A program made the translations under genes and the position numbers. The notes under the pieces are model-generated. The model searched no databases, was not told the origin of the DNA, and saw only the letters and a program-made list of their open reading frames with translations. From Vreelandella songnenensis (GTDB taxonomy: Bacteria > Pseudomonadota > Gammaproteobacteria > Pseudomonadales > Halomonadaceae), in assembly GCF_003002925.1 (NCBI RefSeq), contig NZ_PVTK01000003.1:276377-340376 (forward strand): a stretch of DNA of 64,000 nt. Reading direction: 5' to 3'. Of the stretch, positions 18,771 through 27,611 are shown piece by piece; positions within the stretch are counted from its first letter, which is position 1; the number at the start of each line of letters is the position of its first letter.

Positions 18771-19490
18771 GGGTAAATAGGCCGCCGAGTTCGTGATCAA
18801 AAAGTAACATGAAAGTGAGCAAACCCCGGAACCATACCCCATGAAGCTGGGGGTGCATAGACTGTATATCCATACACCCAGGCAGCCACTACGCAAAAAG
18901 TAGAAGCTAAAAAGGAGGTCGTGCTATTTCTGAACACTGTTTGCTAACAAAAGTAAACGATCCTGCTCGGCCATCGCTTCCAATGAGCCTTCCATCGGGG
19001 AGGTGATAGCACTGATAACGTCCTATTTACTAACCCAAGCATAGACAATATCACTTTCATGTAAAGTTTGTATAAGGCTTGAGTAAAAGGCGGGTAAAGG
19101 AAAGTCGGCTGTTTCCATTGTTTTTATCTTTAGAAACAGGGGGTTATTTTGTTATTGGAGCTGATCAAGATTAGGCTTGATCGGAAGGCGAGCATAAACC
19201 TAAGTAGTCTAAGTGTCTCTCATACTTAAGCCGTGTATCGCAGACTCCAATTTTTTTGTAACAAAAAGTTAAACTGGCCTGATGGCGTCGATTTGATCCG
19301 CTGATTGAAAGTGTATCCAAGTGCCAGACGAGGCTTGCAGGCTGTTTGAAGCCTTCGTTTGCTGAAGCGTTTAGCGGTTCGCCATAAATATGCCCAGGAT
19401 ATGCGGTACTCACGGCAAAATGCTGGCATTCTAGCGATGTTTTCGAAAATCAAGCGGCTCGTGTGGCTGTGTAGCGTCGAGGAAATCGAA
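18771..19490. other. Long intergenic region between M23 and LysR genes
   Basis: 720 bp without a convincing gene. It is AT-richer than its surroundings. Two hairpins are visible: CTGTTTC/GAAACAG (19109-19139) and GATCAAG/CTTGATC around ATTAGG (19163-19182). The short open frames here lack ribosome sites or similarity. Divergent promoters for the two flanking genes are expected; an sRNA is possible but not supported. Confidence 0.5.
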
Positions 19491-20402
19491 ATGTCCCGGG
19501 TAACACTTGCACAATGGCAAATGCTGGCAGCGGTGGTCGATCACGGAGGGTTCGCCCGCGCGGCAGAAGCGATACATAAAAGCCCTTCCACTCTGAACCA
19601 CGCAGTACACAAGTTGGAGGAGCAGTTAGGGGTTGAGGTGCTCGAGCCCATCGGCCGGCAGGTGCGCCTGACCGAAGCCGGCGAGCTTTTATTACGCCGC
19701 GCACGCCAGCTCATTGAGAGCGCCGCTTCAATTGAGGATGTCGCAAGCCGACTAGCCGCGGGCCTCGAGGCGGAAGTGGTCGTGGCGATCGACCAGGTGT
19801 TTCCGGCATCTGCCCAGGCCAAAGCGCTGGAGCGCTTTTCGGAAATGTACCCTCAGGTGCGCGTTCAGCTACATGAGAGCGTGCTTAACGGCGGCATCGA
19901 GATGCTCTACGACGGGCGAGCGGATCTTGTGATCTCGGGCATCGAAGCCCAGGGTTTTCTGGGCGAGCCACTGGTAAGCGTGCGCTTTATCGCGGTGGCT
20001 CACCCGGAGCACCCGCTGCATCAATTGGGACGCGCGCTGGATCTGCGTGACCTTGCCCAGTATCGCCAGCTGGTAGTGCGCGACTCTGCGCTGCGCCAAT
20101 CGGCCAACGCCGGATGGCTCAAGGCTGAACAGCGCTGGACGGTAGGGCACCTCAATACGTCGCTGGATATGCTCAAGCGAGGGCTCGGGTTTGCCTGGAT
20201 GCCGGAAACGCGTATTGCCGATGAGATTCGCGCCGGGCACTTGAAGCCACTGCCGCTAGCGGCCGGCGGCATTCGCGAAGTACCTGTGCAGATGATCTTT
20301 CGCGACCGCGACCGCGCAGGCCCCGCCGCCCACGCCATGGCGGCAGCATTGAAGCAGGCCGTGAGCGAGCAGTGCACGCAACAGTTCGATTCTCTCGAAT
20401 GA
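19491..20402 (+). CDS. LysR family transcriptional regulator
   Basis: DNA-binding regulator of 303 residues. The start at 19491 has GAGGAAATCGAA directly upstream; the frame is open to 19359. The N-terminal winged helix (about 3-62) reads TLAQWQMLAAVVDHGGFARAAE then LNHAVHKLEEQLGVEVLEP. The rest is a periplasmic-binding-protein-like effector domain starting near residue 90 (EVVVAIDQVFP). It lies 100 bp upstream of the GST-like gene on the same strand, so it may or may not regulate it; LysR targets are often divergent, and the region upstream of 19491 is a long gap. Confidence 0.9.
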   Translation: MSRVTLAQWQMLAAVVDHGGFARAAEAIHKSPSTLNHAVHKLEEQLGVEVLEPIGRQVRLTEAGELLLRRARQLIESAASIEDVASRLAAGLEAEVVVAIDQVFPASAQAKALERFSEMYPQVRVQLHESVLNGGIEMLYDGRADLVISGIEAQGFLGEPLVSVRFIAVAHPEHPLHQLGRALDLRDLAQYRQLVVRDSALRQSANAGWLKAEQRWTVGHLNTSLDMLKRGLGFAWMPETRIADEIRAGHLKPLPLAAGGIREVPVQMIFRDRDRAGPAAHAMAAALKQAVSEQCTQQFDSLE

Positions 20403-20501
20403 AACGCGGTAAAACATCCGCTTGAGCATCCTGCCCATCGGTTTATGCTGAAATTAATTAGGCAAACGCCTGATACTTCTTATGCTTTCAGGAGATGACC
20501 T

Positions 20502-21500
20502 ATGGGCCTGCTCGTTAACGGCGAATGGCACGATCAGTGGTACGACACCAAGAAAAGCGGCGGCGAGTTTGTGCGTGAATCGGCTCAGCTACGCGACTGG
20601 ATCGGCGATCAGCCGGAAACTGATGGCAAGGTTTACCCGGCGGAAAAAAATCGTTATCACCTCTATGTCTCGCTTGCCTGCCCCTGGGCGCATCGCGTTC
20701 TGATCATGCGCAAGCTGAAAGGGCTCGAATCCTTTATAGAGGTATCGCATACCAGCCCTTTGATGCTGGATAAAGGCTGGACCTATCATCGCGATGAAGG
20801 ATCCAGCGGCGATACGCTCAACGGCGTCGACTATCACTACCAGCTTTATACCATGACCGACCCAAGCTATACCGGACGCGTGACCGTGCCGGTACTGTGG
20901 GACAGAAAACGCAGCGCAATCGTCAATAACGAATCGGCCGACCAAGTACGGATATTGAATCGCGCCTTCGATGAGCTGACCGATAACCGGCTGGACTTCT
21001 ATCCTGAGGATTTACGCGGCGTAATTGATGAGATCAACGCCGACGTGTACGACCATATCAATAACGGTGTGTACAAGGCGGGCTTTGCCACGGAGCAGGA
21101 CGTCTACGAAAAGCATGTTGATGCACTGTTTGAAGCGCTTGAAAGAGTAGAGTCGCGGTTATCAAGCCATCGGTATCTGGCAGGAGAGTGGTTGACGGAA
21201 GCAGATATCCGCCTGTTCACCACCCTGATCCGCTTTGATGCGGTCTACTACGGCCATTTCAAATGTAATTACAAGCGCATTGAAGACTTCCCCAACCTGT
21301 CGAACTATGTGCGCGAGCTCTACCAGTGGCCAGGCGTTGCGGAAACGGTCGATATGGATCATATAAAACGCCACTACTACTATAGCCACGATACGATCAA
21401 CCCGACGCGCATCGTGCCAAAAGGGCCGACGCTTGATCTTGAACGCCCCCACGACCGTGAACGCTTGAAAGGGCAGGGTATTCGCAAAACACGGGGATAA
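20502..21500 (+). CDS. Glutathionyl-hydroquinone reductase type GST (YqjG/ECM4-like)
   Basis: Cytoplasmic protein of 332 residues. The thioredoxin-like domain carries the active-site motif CPWAH (in YVSLACPWAHRVL, near residue 64), typical of xi-class GSTs, with the long insert and C-terminal helical domain of this class (RLFTTLIRFDAVYYGHFKCN). Xi-class enzymes reduce glutathionyl-hydroquinones with glutathione. The length matches the E. coli enzyme YqjG (328). The ribosome site CAGGAGATGACCT precedes the ATG. Confidence 0.92.
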   Translation: MGLLVNGEWHDQWYDTKKSGGEFVRESAQLRDWIGDQPETDGKVYPAEKNRYHLYVSLACPWAHRVLIMRKLKGLESFIEVSHTSPLMLDKGWTYHRDEGSSGDTLNGVDYHYQLYTMTDPSYTGRVTVPVLWDRKRSAIVNNESADQVRILNRAFDELTDNRLDFYPEDLRGVIDEINADVYDHINNGVYKAGFATEQDVYEKHVDALFEALERVESRLSSHRYLAGEWLTEADIRLFTTLIRFDAVYYGHFKCNYKRIEDFPNLSNYVRELYQWPGVAETVDMDHIKRHYYYSHDTINPTRIVPKGPTLDLERPHDRERLKGQGIRKTRG

Positions 21501-21543
21501 TCTTCACGAAGGCGAAACGGCCAAGCAAAAACTGTCAACAAAA

Positions 21544-21564
21544 AGGCCGCCCCATGGGCGGCCT
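21544..21564 (-). terminator. Intrinsic terminator for PRC-barrel gene
   Basis: Stem AGGCCGCCC with its complement around CAT, 9 bp. On the minus strand it is followed by UUUUU from the A-run at 21540-21544. It lies downstream of the minus-strand PRC-barrel gene and convergent with the GST-like gene. Confidence 0.85.
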
Positions 21565-21667
21565 GCTCAAGACTGCGATCAACAGTAAGTAGCTAAATCC
21601 AAGTGCTCAAAGCAAGGTACTTAAAGCAAGGTGTTTAAAATAAGTACTTGAAGGAACCTCTATATGC

Positions 21668-22153
21668 TTACTGGTTATCAGTAACGGCATCACGGGTTGA
21701 TTGCCACGCGCTCTGAGCACCCTCACGCGTTGTCTCCCATGCATCGCGCGCATTGGTTTTAGTCTGTTCCCACCAGTCGCGGTCATAGGTAGGAAATGCG
21801 GCAATTTCATCGGTAGAAGCATCGAGAATGATGCGATGTTCCGTATCGCCATCACTTTCGTTGTGCGTTTCCAGCGAGAAGTAATCCGTGCCGACCACGA
21901 GTTCGCGGCCACCCAGGCCAAGTACTGCGCCACTTTCGATGACCAAGGCGCTGATGCGCATGTCTTCATCGAACAAGATGTCGTCTACTTCACCAATTTC
22001 GTTTCCGGAGCCGTTGGCCAGATAAACATCCGCATCAAGAATGTCTTCAGCCGAGTACATGCCCTGAGGCTCCTGCTCTGAAGCCTGCACGCCGAATGCC
22101 AGGCTGCCTAACAGTACGGTACCGATAGCGGTTGTAAGCATTGACTTGCGCAT
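21668..22153 (-). CDS. Exported PRC-barrel domain protein
   Basis: Periplasmic protein of 161 residues with a clear signal peptide (about 1-24, cleavage near VQA-SEQ). A PRC-barrel follows: LDADVYLANGSGNEIGEVDDILFDEDMRI. The C-terminus is rich in W, T and R/D repeats (WEQTKTNARDAWETTREG) that could form an amphipathic helix. PRC-barrel proteins with signal peptides are common in halophilic and stress-adapted proteobacteria, with no settled function. A CsbD-family gene lies just upstream on the same strand, supporting a general stress role by association. Confidence 0.85.
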   Translation of the reverse strand: MRKSMLTTAIGTVLLGSLAFGVQASEQEPQGMYSAEDILDADVYLANGSGNEIGEVDDILFDEDMRISALVIESGAVLGLGGRELVVGTDYFSLETHNESDGDTEHRIILDASTDEIAAFPTYDRDWWEQTKTNARDAWETTREGAQSAWQSTRDAVTDNQ

Positions 22154-22276
22154 AGCTTCTCTCCCTGTGACTTATATGTGTGATGGCTCAAGGTAGATGA
22201 ACCACCACAATCGACATTTTCGTATCGATCAGAAAATTAGAGGTAACGTAGTAAACGAGCATGACTGAAAGGCAGC

Positions 22277-22474
22277 TTATAGATCGTTAGCCCAGTCATC
22301 GGCCCTTTTTTCCGCTTGCTCGCGTTCAAGGCCGTACTTCTGTTGAAGCTTGCCTACCAACTGATCTTTCTTGCCACCAATCTGGTCCAGCTCATCATCG
22401 GTAAGCTCGCCCCAGCTGGCGCGTGCCTTGCCTTTTACTTCGGTCCATTTGCCTTCGATTTGATCCCAGTTCAT
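22277..22474 (-). CDS. CsbD family stress protein
   Basis: Small hydrophilic helical protein of 65 residues (MNWDQIEGKWTEVKGKAR). The start at 22474 has CAAGGAGCGAGTT upstream; the frame stays open to 22510. CsbD-like proteins are general-stress proteins of unknown biochemical role. The sequence has the usual tandem pattern of W, G and K residues and ends RADDWANDL. A second, more lysine-alanine-rich CsbD-like gene is at 55902. Confidence 0.88.
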   Translation of the reverse strand: MNWDQIEGKWTEVKGKARASWGELTDDELDQIGGKKDQLVGKLQQKYGLEREQAEKRADDWANDL

Positions 22475-22749
22475 AACTCGCTCCTTGCATTGCTGAACGT
22501 GTAGAGGCACTTATCAAGTTAGACCATATTTACACAGCTGCAAATCTAAAAGTTTACTCTAGGTTAAGTAAAAAGACTGGTTTTCCCGTTGGGGCGATGT
22601 TAGGATGCGCGCTCCTCGCATGTGTTGACCCCTCCATCACGACGATAAGCGTTTGTCTGCGTAGCTCCATTATTGATACGTAGAAAAGCTTGCGGGAACA
22701 TCTAGCCAACTGCAGATGTTCATTGCTGTGAAGATGGCGCGCCTCCAGC

Positions 22750-22882
22750 ATTTCACCAAACGGGTGAAATCGGCGCAGAAGGTCGCCACAGCGGTTGGCC
22801 CCATAATGGGTTTGCCAACCGGATGCTAGGTGCGACCGGCGTCTCCGACTCCACTGATGACACTATCCGCTTGGCGGAGTCT
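22750..22882 (+). promoter_or_regulatory. Structured 5' leader of the DEAD-box helicase gene
   Basis: The gap 22475-22972 (498 bp) holds no gene but three hairpins on the helicase strand. They are ATTTCACC/GGTGAAAT with a 5-nt loop (22750-22770), GGTTGGC-CCC/GGG-GCCAACC with an ATAAT loop (22793-22820), and GACTCC/GGAGTC enclosing CCGC-TTG-GCGG (22847-22881), the last followed by a T-rich stretch. Long structured leaders are typical of cold-inducible deaD/csdA genes. The T-rich tail also allows attenuation. Confidence 0.45.
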
Positions 22883-22972
22883 GTTTATTGTTGATTTTTA
22901 TGCAGCGATAACAGAGTCAGAGACGCTTACGATGCTTTTTGCCGGTACTGCCGGCCTACCAAGGTGTGATTA

Positions 22973-24700
22973 ATGACCTCGACTTCTGTCGCCTCGCCGA
23001 GCTTCGGCGATCTGGCTCTATTGCCTGCTGTTCTGTCTGCTGTTGAAGCACAGGGCTATGTAACTCCCTCGCCGATTCAGGCGCAAACCATTCCAGCGCT
23101 GCTGGAAGGCCGCGATATGCTGGGCCAGGCGCAAACGGGTACCGGTAAAACCGCTGCGTTCGCTCTTCCGTTACTGTCACGTCTGGATATTCAGCGTCGC
23201 GTACCCCAAGTATTAGTCATGGCGCCGACCCGCGAGCTTGCTCAGCAGGTTGCCGCCTCATTTAGCAAGTATGGTCAAAACCTGCAGGGCCTTGAAGTGG
23301 CAACCCTGTGTGGTGGTCAAGAGTATCGTGAACAGTTAGGCGCGCTGAAGCGTGGTGCCCAGGTCATCGTTGGTACCCCCGGCCGTATCATCGATCACCT
23401 GGATCGCGGCAGCCTGAAGCTTGATGGCCTGTCTGCGCTGGTGCTGGACGAAGCCGACGAAATGCTGCGCATGGGCTTTATCGACGACGTTAAACGTGTG
23501 GTCGCCGATACCCCGAAAGATGCACAGCGCGTTTTCTTCTCGGCCACGCTGCCCACCGAAATCGAGCGTATCGTCAACCGTTATCTGGTTGATCCGGTAA
23601 AAGTGGCGATCGAATCGCGCACCACTACCGGTGAAAACATCGAACAGCGCATCGTGCGTGTCGATGGCGGCGCCAAGCTTGAAGCACTGGCACGTATTCT
23701 TGAAGTCGAGCCGGTCGATGCCGCTATCGTCTTCGTACGTACCCGTGCCGCTTGTACCACTCTGGTCGAGCAGCTGACCGCGCGTGGCGTGAACGCCGCT
23801 GGCCTGTCCGGTGATCTGGACCAGAGCCTGCGTGAGCGCACCATCACGCGCTTGAAGCGTGCCAAGGTCGACGTACTGATCGCAACCGACGTCGCCGCCC
23901 GTGGTCTTGACGTGCCGCGCATCACCCACGTCATCAACTACGATCTGCCCCAGGACGCCGAAGCCTATACGCACCGCATTGGCCGTACCGGCCGTGCTGG
24001 ACGTAGCGGCATCGCGATTACCTTCGCCGGTTTCCGTGAAGGCCGTAAAGTGGGCTGGATGGAGCAGGCAACCGGTCAGAAAATGACCGAAATGCCGCTG
24101 CCTGACGAAGCCGCCATTCGCGCCCACCGCGACGAAGTCTTCCACCACCGCGTGGTAGCCGCCCTGACCAAGGGTGCAGAAGAACAGCGTGCGCTGGTCG
24201 AGCGTCTGGTGGAAGAAGGCCACGACCCGGTTGAGCTTGCCTGTGCATTCGCTGCCATGGCGCGTGCTGATGAAGCGCCGATTGGCCGTCTGCAGGCACC
24301 GCGTAAAGAGCGCTCTACGCGTGATGCGGGCAGCAGCGCCAAGCCTGGCGCACGTCGTGAGCGTGGCGAACGTGGTGAGCGCCCGCGCACACCCAGCGAA
24401 GGCATGACCCGCTACCGCGTATCCGTTGGCCATAAAGATGGCGTCAAGCCGGGCCAGCTGGTGGGTGCACTGGCCAATGAAGGCGGTATCGAAGGCGCGC
24501 GTATCGGCCGTATCGATATCCGTAACGCCTTCTCGGTGGTCGAGCTGCCGAGCGGTCTGCCTGCCACGATCCTGACCAAGATGGCCCGTGCCCGTGTTGC
24601 CGGCCGTCCGTTGGAAATCAGTGAAGATAGCGCTCCTGAGCGTGCACCGCGCCGCCGTCGCGATGATGGCGATGCGCCGGTTCGTCGCCGCGAAGCGTAA
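22973..24700 (+). CDS. deaD: DEAD-box ATP-dependent RNA helicase, DeaD/CsdA-like
   Basis: RNA helicase of 575 residues. The Q motif is followed by motif I AQTGTGKT (about 45), PTRELA, GTPGR, motif II DEAD (in VLDEADEML, about 160), SAT, and motif VI HRIGRTGRAG (about 325). A basic linker precedes a C-terminal DbpA-type RNA-binding domain (about 480-555, RYRVSVGHKDGVKPGQLVGA). The architecture is that of DeaD/CsdA, which helps ribosome assembly and mRNA decay in the cold. Codon use is strongly biased toward C-ending codons, fitting high expression. A strong terminator follows. Confidence 0.93.
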   Translation: MTSTSVASPSFGDLALLPAVLSAVEAQGYVTPSPIQAQTIPALLEGRDMLGQAQTGTGKTAAFALPLLSRLDIQRRVPQVLVMAPTRELAQQVAASFSKYGQNLQGLEVATLCGGQEYREQLGALKRGAQVIVGTPGRIIDHLDRGSLKLDGLSALVLDEADEMLRMGFIDDVKRVVADTPKDAQRVFFSATLPTEIERIVNRYLVDPVKVAIESRTTTGENIEQRIVRVDGGAKLEALARILEVEPVDAAIVFVRTRAACTTLVEQLTARGVNAAGLSGDLDQSLRERTITRLKRAKVDVLIATDVAARGLDVPRITHVINYDLPQDAEAYTHRIGRTGRAGRSGIAITFAGFREGRKVGWMEQATGQKMTEMPLPDEAAIRAHRDEVFHHRVVAALTKGAEEQRALVERLVEEGHDPVELACAFAAMARADEAPIGRLQAPRKERSTRDAGSSAKPGARRERGERGERPRTPSEGMTRYRVSVGHKDGVKPGQLVGALANEGGIEGARIGRIDIRNAFSVVELPSGLPATILTKMARARVAGRPLEISEDSAPERAPRRRRDDGDAPVRRREA

Positions 24701-24737
24701 GCACGTAAACGTTCGCTAGCGGCAAACGCTGCGCCCG

Positions 24738-24775
24738 ATGCCCCCGCCCGGAAACGGTGCGGGGGCATTTTTTTG
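24738..24775 (+). terminator. Intrinsic terminator after deaD
   Basis: Stem ATGCCCCCGC with its complement, extended by an inner CCG-GAAA-CGG tetraloop, followed by a run of T. It overlaps the longer open frame of the next gene, supporting an internal start for endonuclease V. Confidence 0.95.
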
Positions 24776-24819
24776 CTACCCTGAAGAGCATCCAGACGAA
24801 TGCTGACAGGGAGTCGACG

Positions 24820-25509
24820 ATGAAGAACGCGCTACACGAATGGAACCTGGCCCCTCAGGAGGCCATTGCCCTGCAAAAAGAGCTTGCCCAGCGCCTCGAA
24901 CCTGCCGACCGTATTGACCCAGTCACCCATATCGCCGGCATGGATATCGGCTTTGAAGATGGCGGTGACACGACGCGCGCGGCGATAGTGCTGCTCAAGT
25001 GGGACCCGGCCACTGCGCCGGATCTTGCCGTCGTCGAGCAGATTGTTCACCGCGAGCCGACGCGCATGCCCTACATTCCTGGGCTGTTGTCGTTTCGGGA
25101 AATCCCGGCCGCCCTCGGAGCGTTTGAAAAGCTCAGCGTAATGCCCGAACTGATCATGGTGGATGGCCAGGGAATCGCTCACCCCCGAAGACTCGGCATC
25201 GCCGCGCATCTCGGGTTATGGCTTGATCTGCCGACGATCGGTATCGCCAAGTCGCGCCTTTACGGCAAGCATGAGGACGTAGGCGAGGCGCGCGGTGACT
25301 GGACGCCGCTGCGCGCAAAAAACGCGACCATCGGCGCGGTGCTACGCTCGCGTGCCAAAGTGAAGCCGGTATTCGTATCGCCAGGGCATCGGATCAGTCT
25401 GGAAACATCTCTTGAGTGGGTGGTGCGCTGTTTAGGGCGTACCAAGCTACCCGAGCCGACCCGCCTGGCGGACCGGCTCGCCTCGCGCCGCGATCAGCGC
25501 AAGAAGTAA
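24820..25509 (+). CDS. nfi: Endonuclease V
   Basis: DNA-repair nuclease of 229 residues that nicks near deaminated bases, mainly inosine. The start at 24820 has CAGGGAG upstream and follows the deaD terminator. Conserved blocks are AGMDIGFEDGG (catalytic aspartate near residue 43), YIPGLLSFREIPA, LIMVDGQGIAHPRRLGIAAHLG and FVSPGHRISLETSLE. The length is close to E. coli Nfi (223). It is convergent with the GATase gene, leaving 3 bp between the stop codons. Confidence 0.95.
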   Translation: MKNALHEWNLAPQEAIALQKELAQRLEPADRIDPVTHIAGMDIGFEDGGDTTRAAIVLLKWDPATAPDLAVVEQIVHREPTRMPYIPGLLSFREIPAALGAFEKLSVMPELIMVDGQGIAHPRRLGIAAHLGLWLDLPTIGIAKSRLYGKHEDVGEARGDWTPLRAKNATIGAVLRSRAKVKPVFVSPGHRISLETSLEWVVRCLGRTKLPEPTRLADRLASRRDQRKK

Positions 25510-25512
25510 GCG

Positions 25513-26229
25513 CTATACAAAGCCCAGAAACCGCTGCAGCAGGCTGGCCGCTTCCGGAGCCGGGGCGACGTCAGCGGCCAACGCATCGGGGCTTTCGTGC
25601 TGGTCGCGCAAGGCGGCACGCTGGCGCGCAATGTACGCCCGCATGACCGCCGGCGTGAATTCTGGATGAAACTGCACGCTCCACTGGCGCGGGCCGTAGC
25701 ACAATGCCTGGTGGGCATCGTGGCCGTTACAGGCCAGTATCGTCGCCCCTTCGGGTGCCTGAACAACGGTCTGTGCATGGGAAAGGTGGGCGACAAAGCG
25801 CTCCGGCAACTGGCCAAATAACGGGTCCTGCCGGCCCGCCTGGGTCAGCTCGACCCCGTGAGTGCCCGATTCGCGACCGCCAGGATGGTAGTCGCTTACC
25901 CCACCAAAGGCGGCGGCCATCAGCTGGTGCCCGTAGCACACGCCCAGCATAGGGACGTCGCTTTCAAGCGCTGCTTTCAGCCACGGTTTGAGCGCCTCGC
26001 TCCAGGGTTCGGCGTCACTGACCATGCTGTGCGAACCGGTAATCACAATGCCGGCCAGGGTATCAAGTGCAGGTGGCGTGGAATGACGCCTGGTGTCCCA
26101 TACGTCCAGCGTCAGGTGAGCGGGCAGCGCAGTGCTTAATTGATGAGAAAAAAGCGTTTCAAAATCACCGTGCTCGGCGACAACTTCTGGATAAGCGTCG
26201 CCGGTTTTAACGATCAGTACACAGGCCAT
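25513..26229 (-). CDS. Class I glutamine amidotransferase-like protein
   Basis: Stand-alone GATase1 domain of 238 residues. The nucleophile elbow is GVCYGHQ (Cys near residue 98) and the catalytic His-Glu pair lies in VQFHPEF (near 187). The family (GMP-synthase-like GATases) removes amide nitrogen from glutamine or hydrolyses related gamma-glutamyl compounds; no synthetase partner is adjacent. The start has GAGGGAG upstream. It is divergent from thiol peroxidase across 136 bp. Confidence 0.9.
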   Translation of the reverse strand: MACVLIVKTGDAYPEVVAEHGDFETLFSHQLSTALPAHLTLDVWDTRRHSTPPALDTLAGIVITGSHSMVSDAEPWSEALKPWLKAALESDVPMLGVCYGHQLMAAAFGGVSDYHPGGRESGTHGVELTQAGRQDPLFGQLPERFVAHLSHAQTVVQAPEGATILACNGHDAHQALCYGPRQWSVQFHPEFTPAVMRAYIARQRAALRDQHESPDALAADVAPAPEAASLLQRFLGFV

Positions 26230-26365
26230 ACCACTCCCTCAGGGAAATGCAGCGCAAACGTTGAACCCAGCGTCTGGCAATCGATCTGCAAAACGCGAAC
26301 GATAGCCTACCATGGCTTGTCTGATACCCGGAATGTATTGACGATCAACGATATAAGGAGCTTCC

Positions 26366-26869
26366 ATGCAACAGATTACCCGCGCCGGCGAACCGATGGA
26401 TGTCGACGGCTTGCTGCCCGTCAAGGGCGAAATCGCCCCGGCCATGACGCTGACCGCAAGCGATATGCAGGATGTAACGCTTGAAACCTATGCCGGCAAG
26501 CGCAAGGTGCTCAATATCATTCCCAGTGTGGACACGCCCACCTGTGCGATGTCCACGCGCCGTTTCAATGAGCTGGCTTCAACGCTTGAGGATACTGTGG
26601 TGCTGGTAGTCTCGGCGGACCTGCCGTTTGCGGCCAAGCGCTTTTGCGGCGCGGAAGGGCTGGATAACGTGAAGACGCTGTCGACCTTCCGCCACCGGGA
26701 GTTTCAAAAGCAGTGGGGCGTGGCGCTATGCAATAGCCCCATGGAAGGTCTGTGTGCTCGCGCCGTGGTCGTGCTGGATGCGGATAACCGGGTGCTGCAC
26801 AGCGAGCTGGTCAGTGAGCTCAAGAACGAGCCCGACTATGATGCGGCACTGGCAGTACTCAACGCCTAG
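26366..26869 (+). CDS. tpx: Thiol peroxidase (atypical 2-Cys peroxiredoxin)
   Basis: Antioxidant enzyme of 167 residues that reduces hydroperoxides using thioredoxin. The peroxidatic cysteine is in [14 protein letters not shown] (about 60) and the resolving cysteine in [12 protein letters not shown] (about 94), the Tpx spacing. The start has AAGGAGCTTCC upstream. Its 3' end overlaps the convergent peptidase C26 gene by 11 bp, with no room for a separate terminator. Confidence 0.96.
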   Translation: MQQITRAGEPMDVDGLLPVKGEIAPAMTLTASDMQDVTLETYAGKRKVLNIIPSVDTPTCAMSTRRFNELASTLEDTVVLVVSADLPFAAKRFCGAEGLDNVKTLSTFRHREFQKQWGVALCNSPMEGLCARAVVVLDADNRVLHSELVSELKNEPDYDAALAVLNA

Positions 26870-27542
26870 CATTTTTCTGGCGCTGCTTGGCCGCTTCCAG
26901 CAGGGCGCGAATAAGGCGCTGCTGGGGGCGGTTGAAGATCAGCCACTCCGGGTGCCACTGTACGCCGATCAGAAAATCGTGCTCACGTGATTCGATGCCC
27001 TGCACCAGCCCGTCGCGGTCGCGGGCAACAATCGCGATTCCCTGGCCCGCCTCGTTGACCGCCTGGTGATGAAGGCTGTTGACCCGACACCAGGTCACGC
27101 CCAGCAGCCGATAGAGCTGGCTGTCGCCGACAATGTCCACGGTCTTGCGTGGCAGCACCGTGCGCCTGCGCTTTAATCCTTCGTGGGTGGTGTAGATATC
27201 GGGGTCCAGGGTGCCGCCCAAGTGTACGTTGATCAGTTGAGCGCCCCGGCAGATGCCCAGCACCGGGGTGTTAAGCGGAATAAAGTGCTCGAGCAGGCTG
27301 AGCTCGAGCTCATCCCGGGCGGGGTCGAGGCGCACGTCGAGCTGAATTTCCCCACCGTAAAGCGTCGCCTGAATATCGTCGCCACCACCGATGATCAAGC
27401 CATCAAGGTATTCTGGCAACGGGCGAGAAGGGGAGAGGCGCAGCGGCTTGCCGCCGTGGCGCCATACGGCAAACCAGTCAAACCACCAGGCAAGTTGGCT
27501 TTTACGGTCCGAAGTGGTGATTCCAATAAGCGGCCGGGACAT
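26859..27542 (-). CDS. Peptidase C26 / gamma-glutamyl hydrolase type protein
   Basis: GATase1-fold hydrolase of 227 residues similar to PuuD-type gamma-glutamyl-gamma-aminobutyrate hydrolases. The nucleophile is in [15 protein letters not shown] (Cys near residue 98) and the His-Glu pair in GVQWHPEW (near 200). It lies 69 bp downstream of an amidoligase gene on the same strand. That pairing is described for amidoligase systems, in which one enzyme makes and the other cleaves an amide or gamma-glutamyl bond. Its 3' end overlaps tpx by 11 bp on the opposite strand. Confidence 0.9.
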   Translation of the reverse strand: MSRPLIGITTSDRKSQLAWWFDWFAVWRHGGKPLRLSPSRPLPEYLDGLIIGGGDDIQATLYGGEIQLDVRLDPARDELELSLLEHFIPLNTPVLGICRGAQLINVHLGGTLDPDIYTTHEGLKRRRTVLPRKTVDIVGDSQLYRLLGVTWCRVNSLHHQAVNEAGQGIAIVARDRDGLVQGIESREHDFLIGVQWHPEWLIFNRPQQRLIRALLEAAKQRQKNARR

Positions 27543-27611
27543 TCAGATAGATTCCCTTTGAGTATCCAAGATGGTGATGCGTCCTGAGCGTGGGTAAATT
27601 CTGTCTCCGTT

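Noticed and set aside
18905..18940. Strong AAGGAGGT followed by GTG and a short open frame of 8 codons
   Set aside because: The spacing of one or two bases is too short for use and the peptide has no attenuator context.
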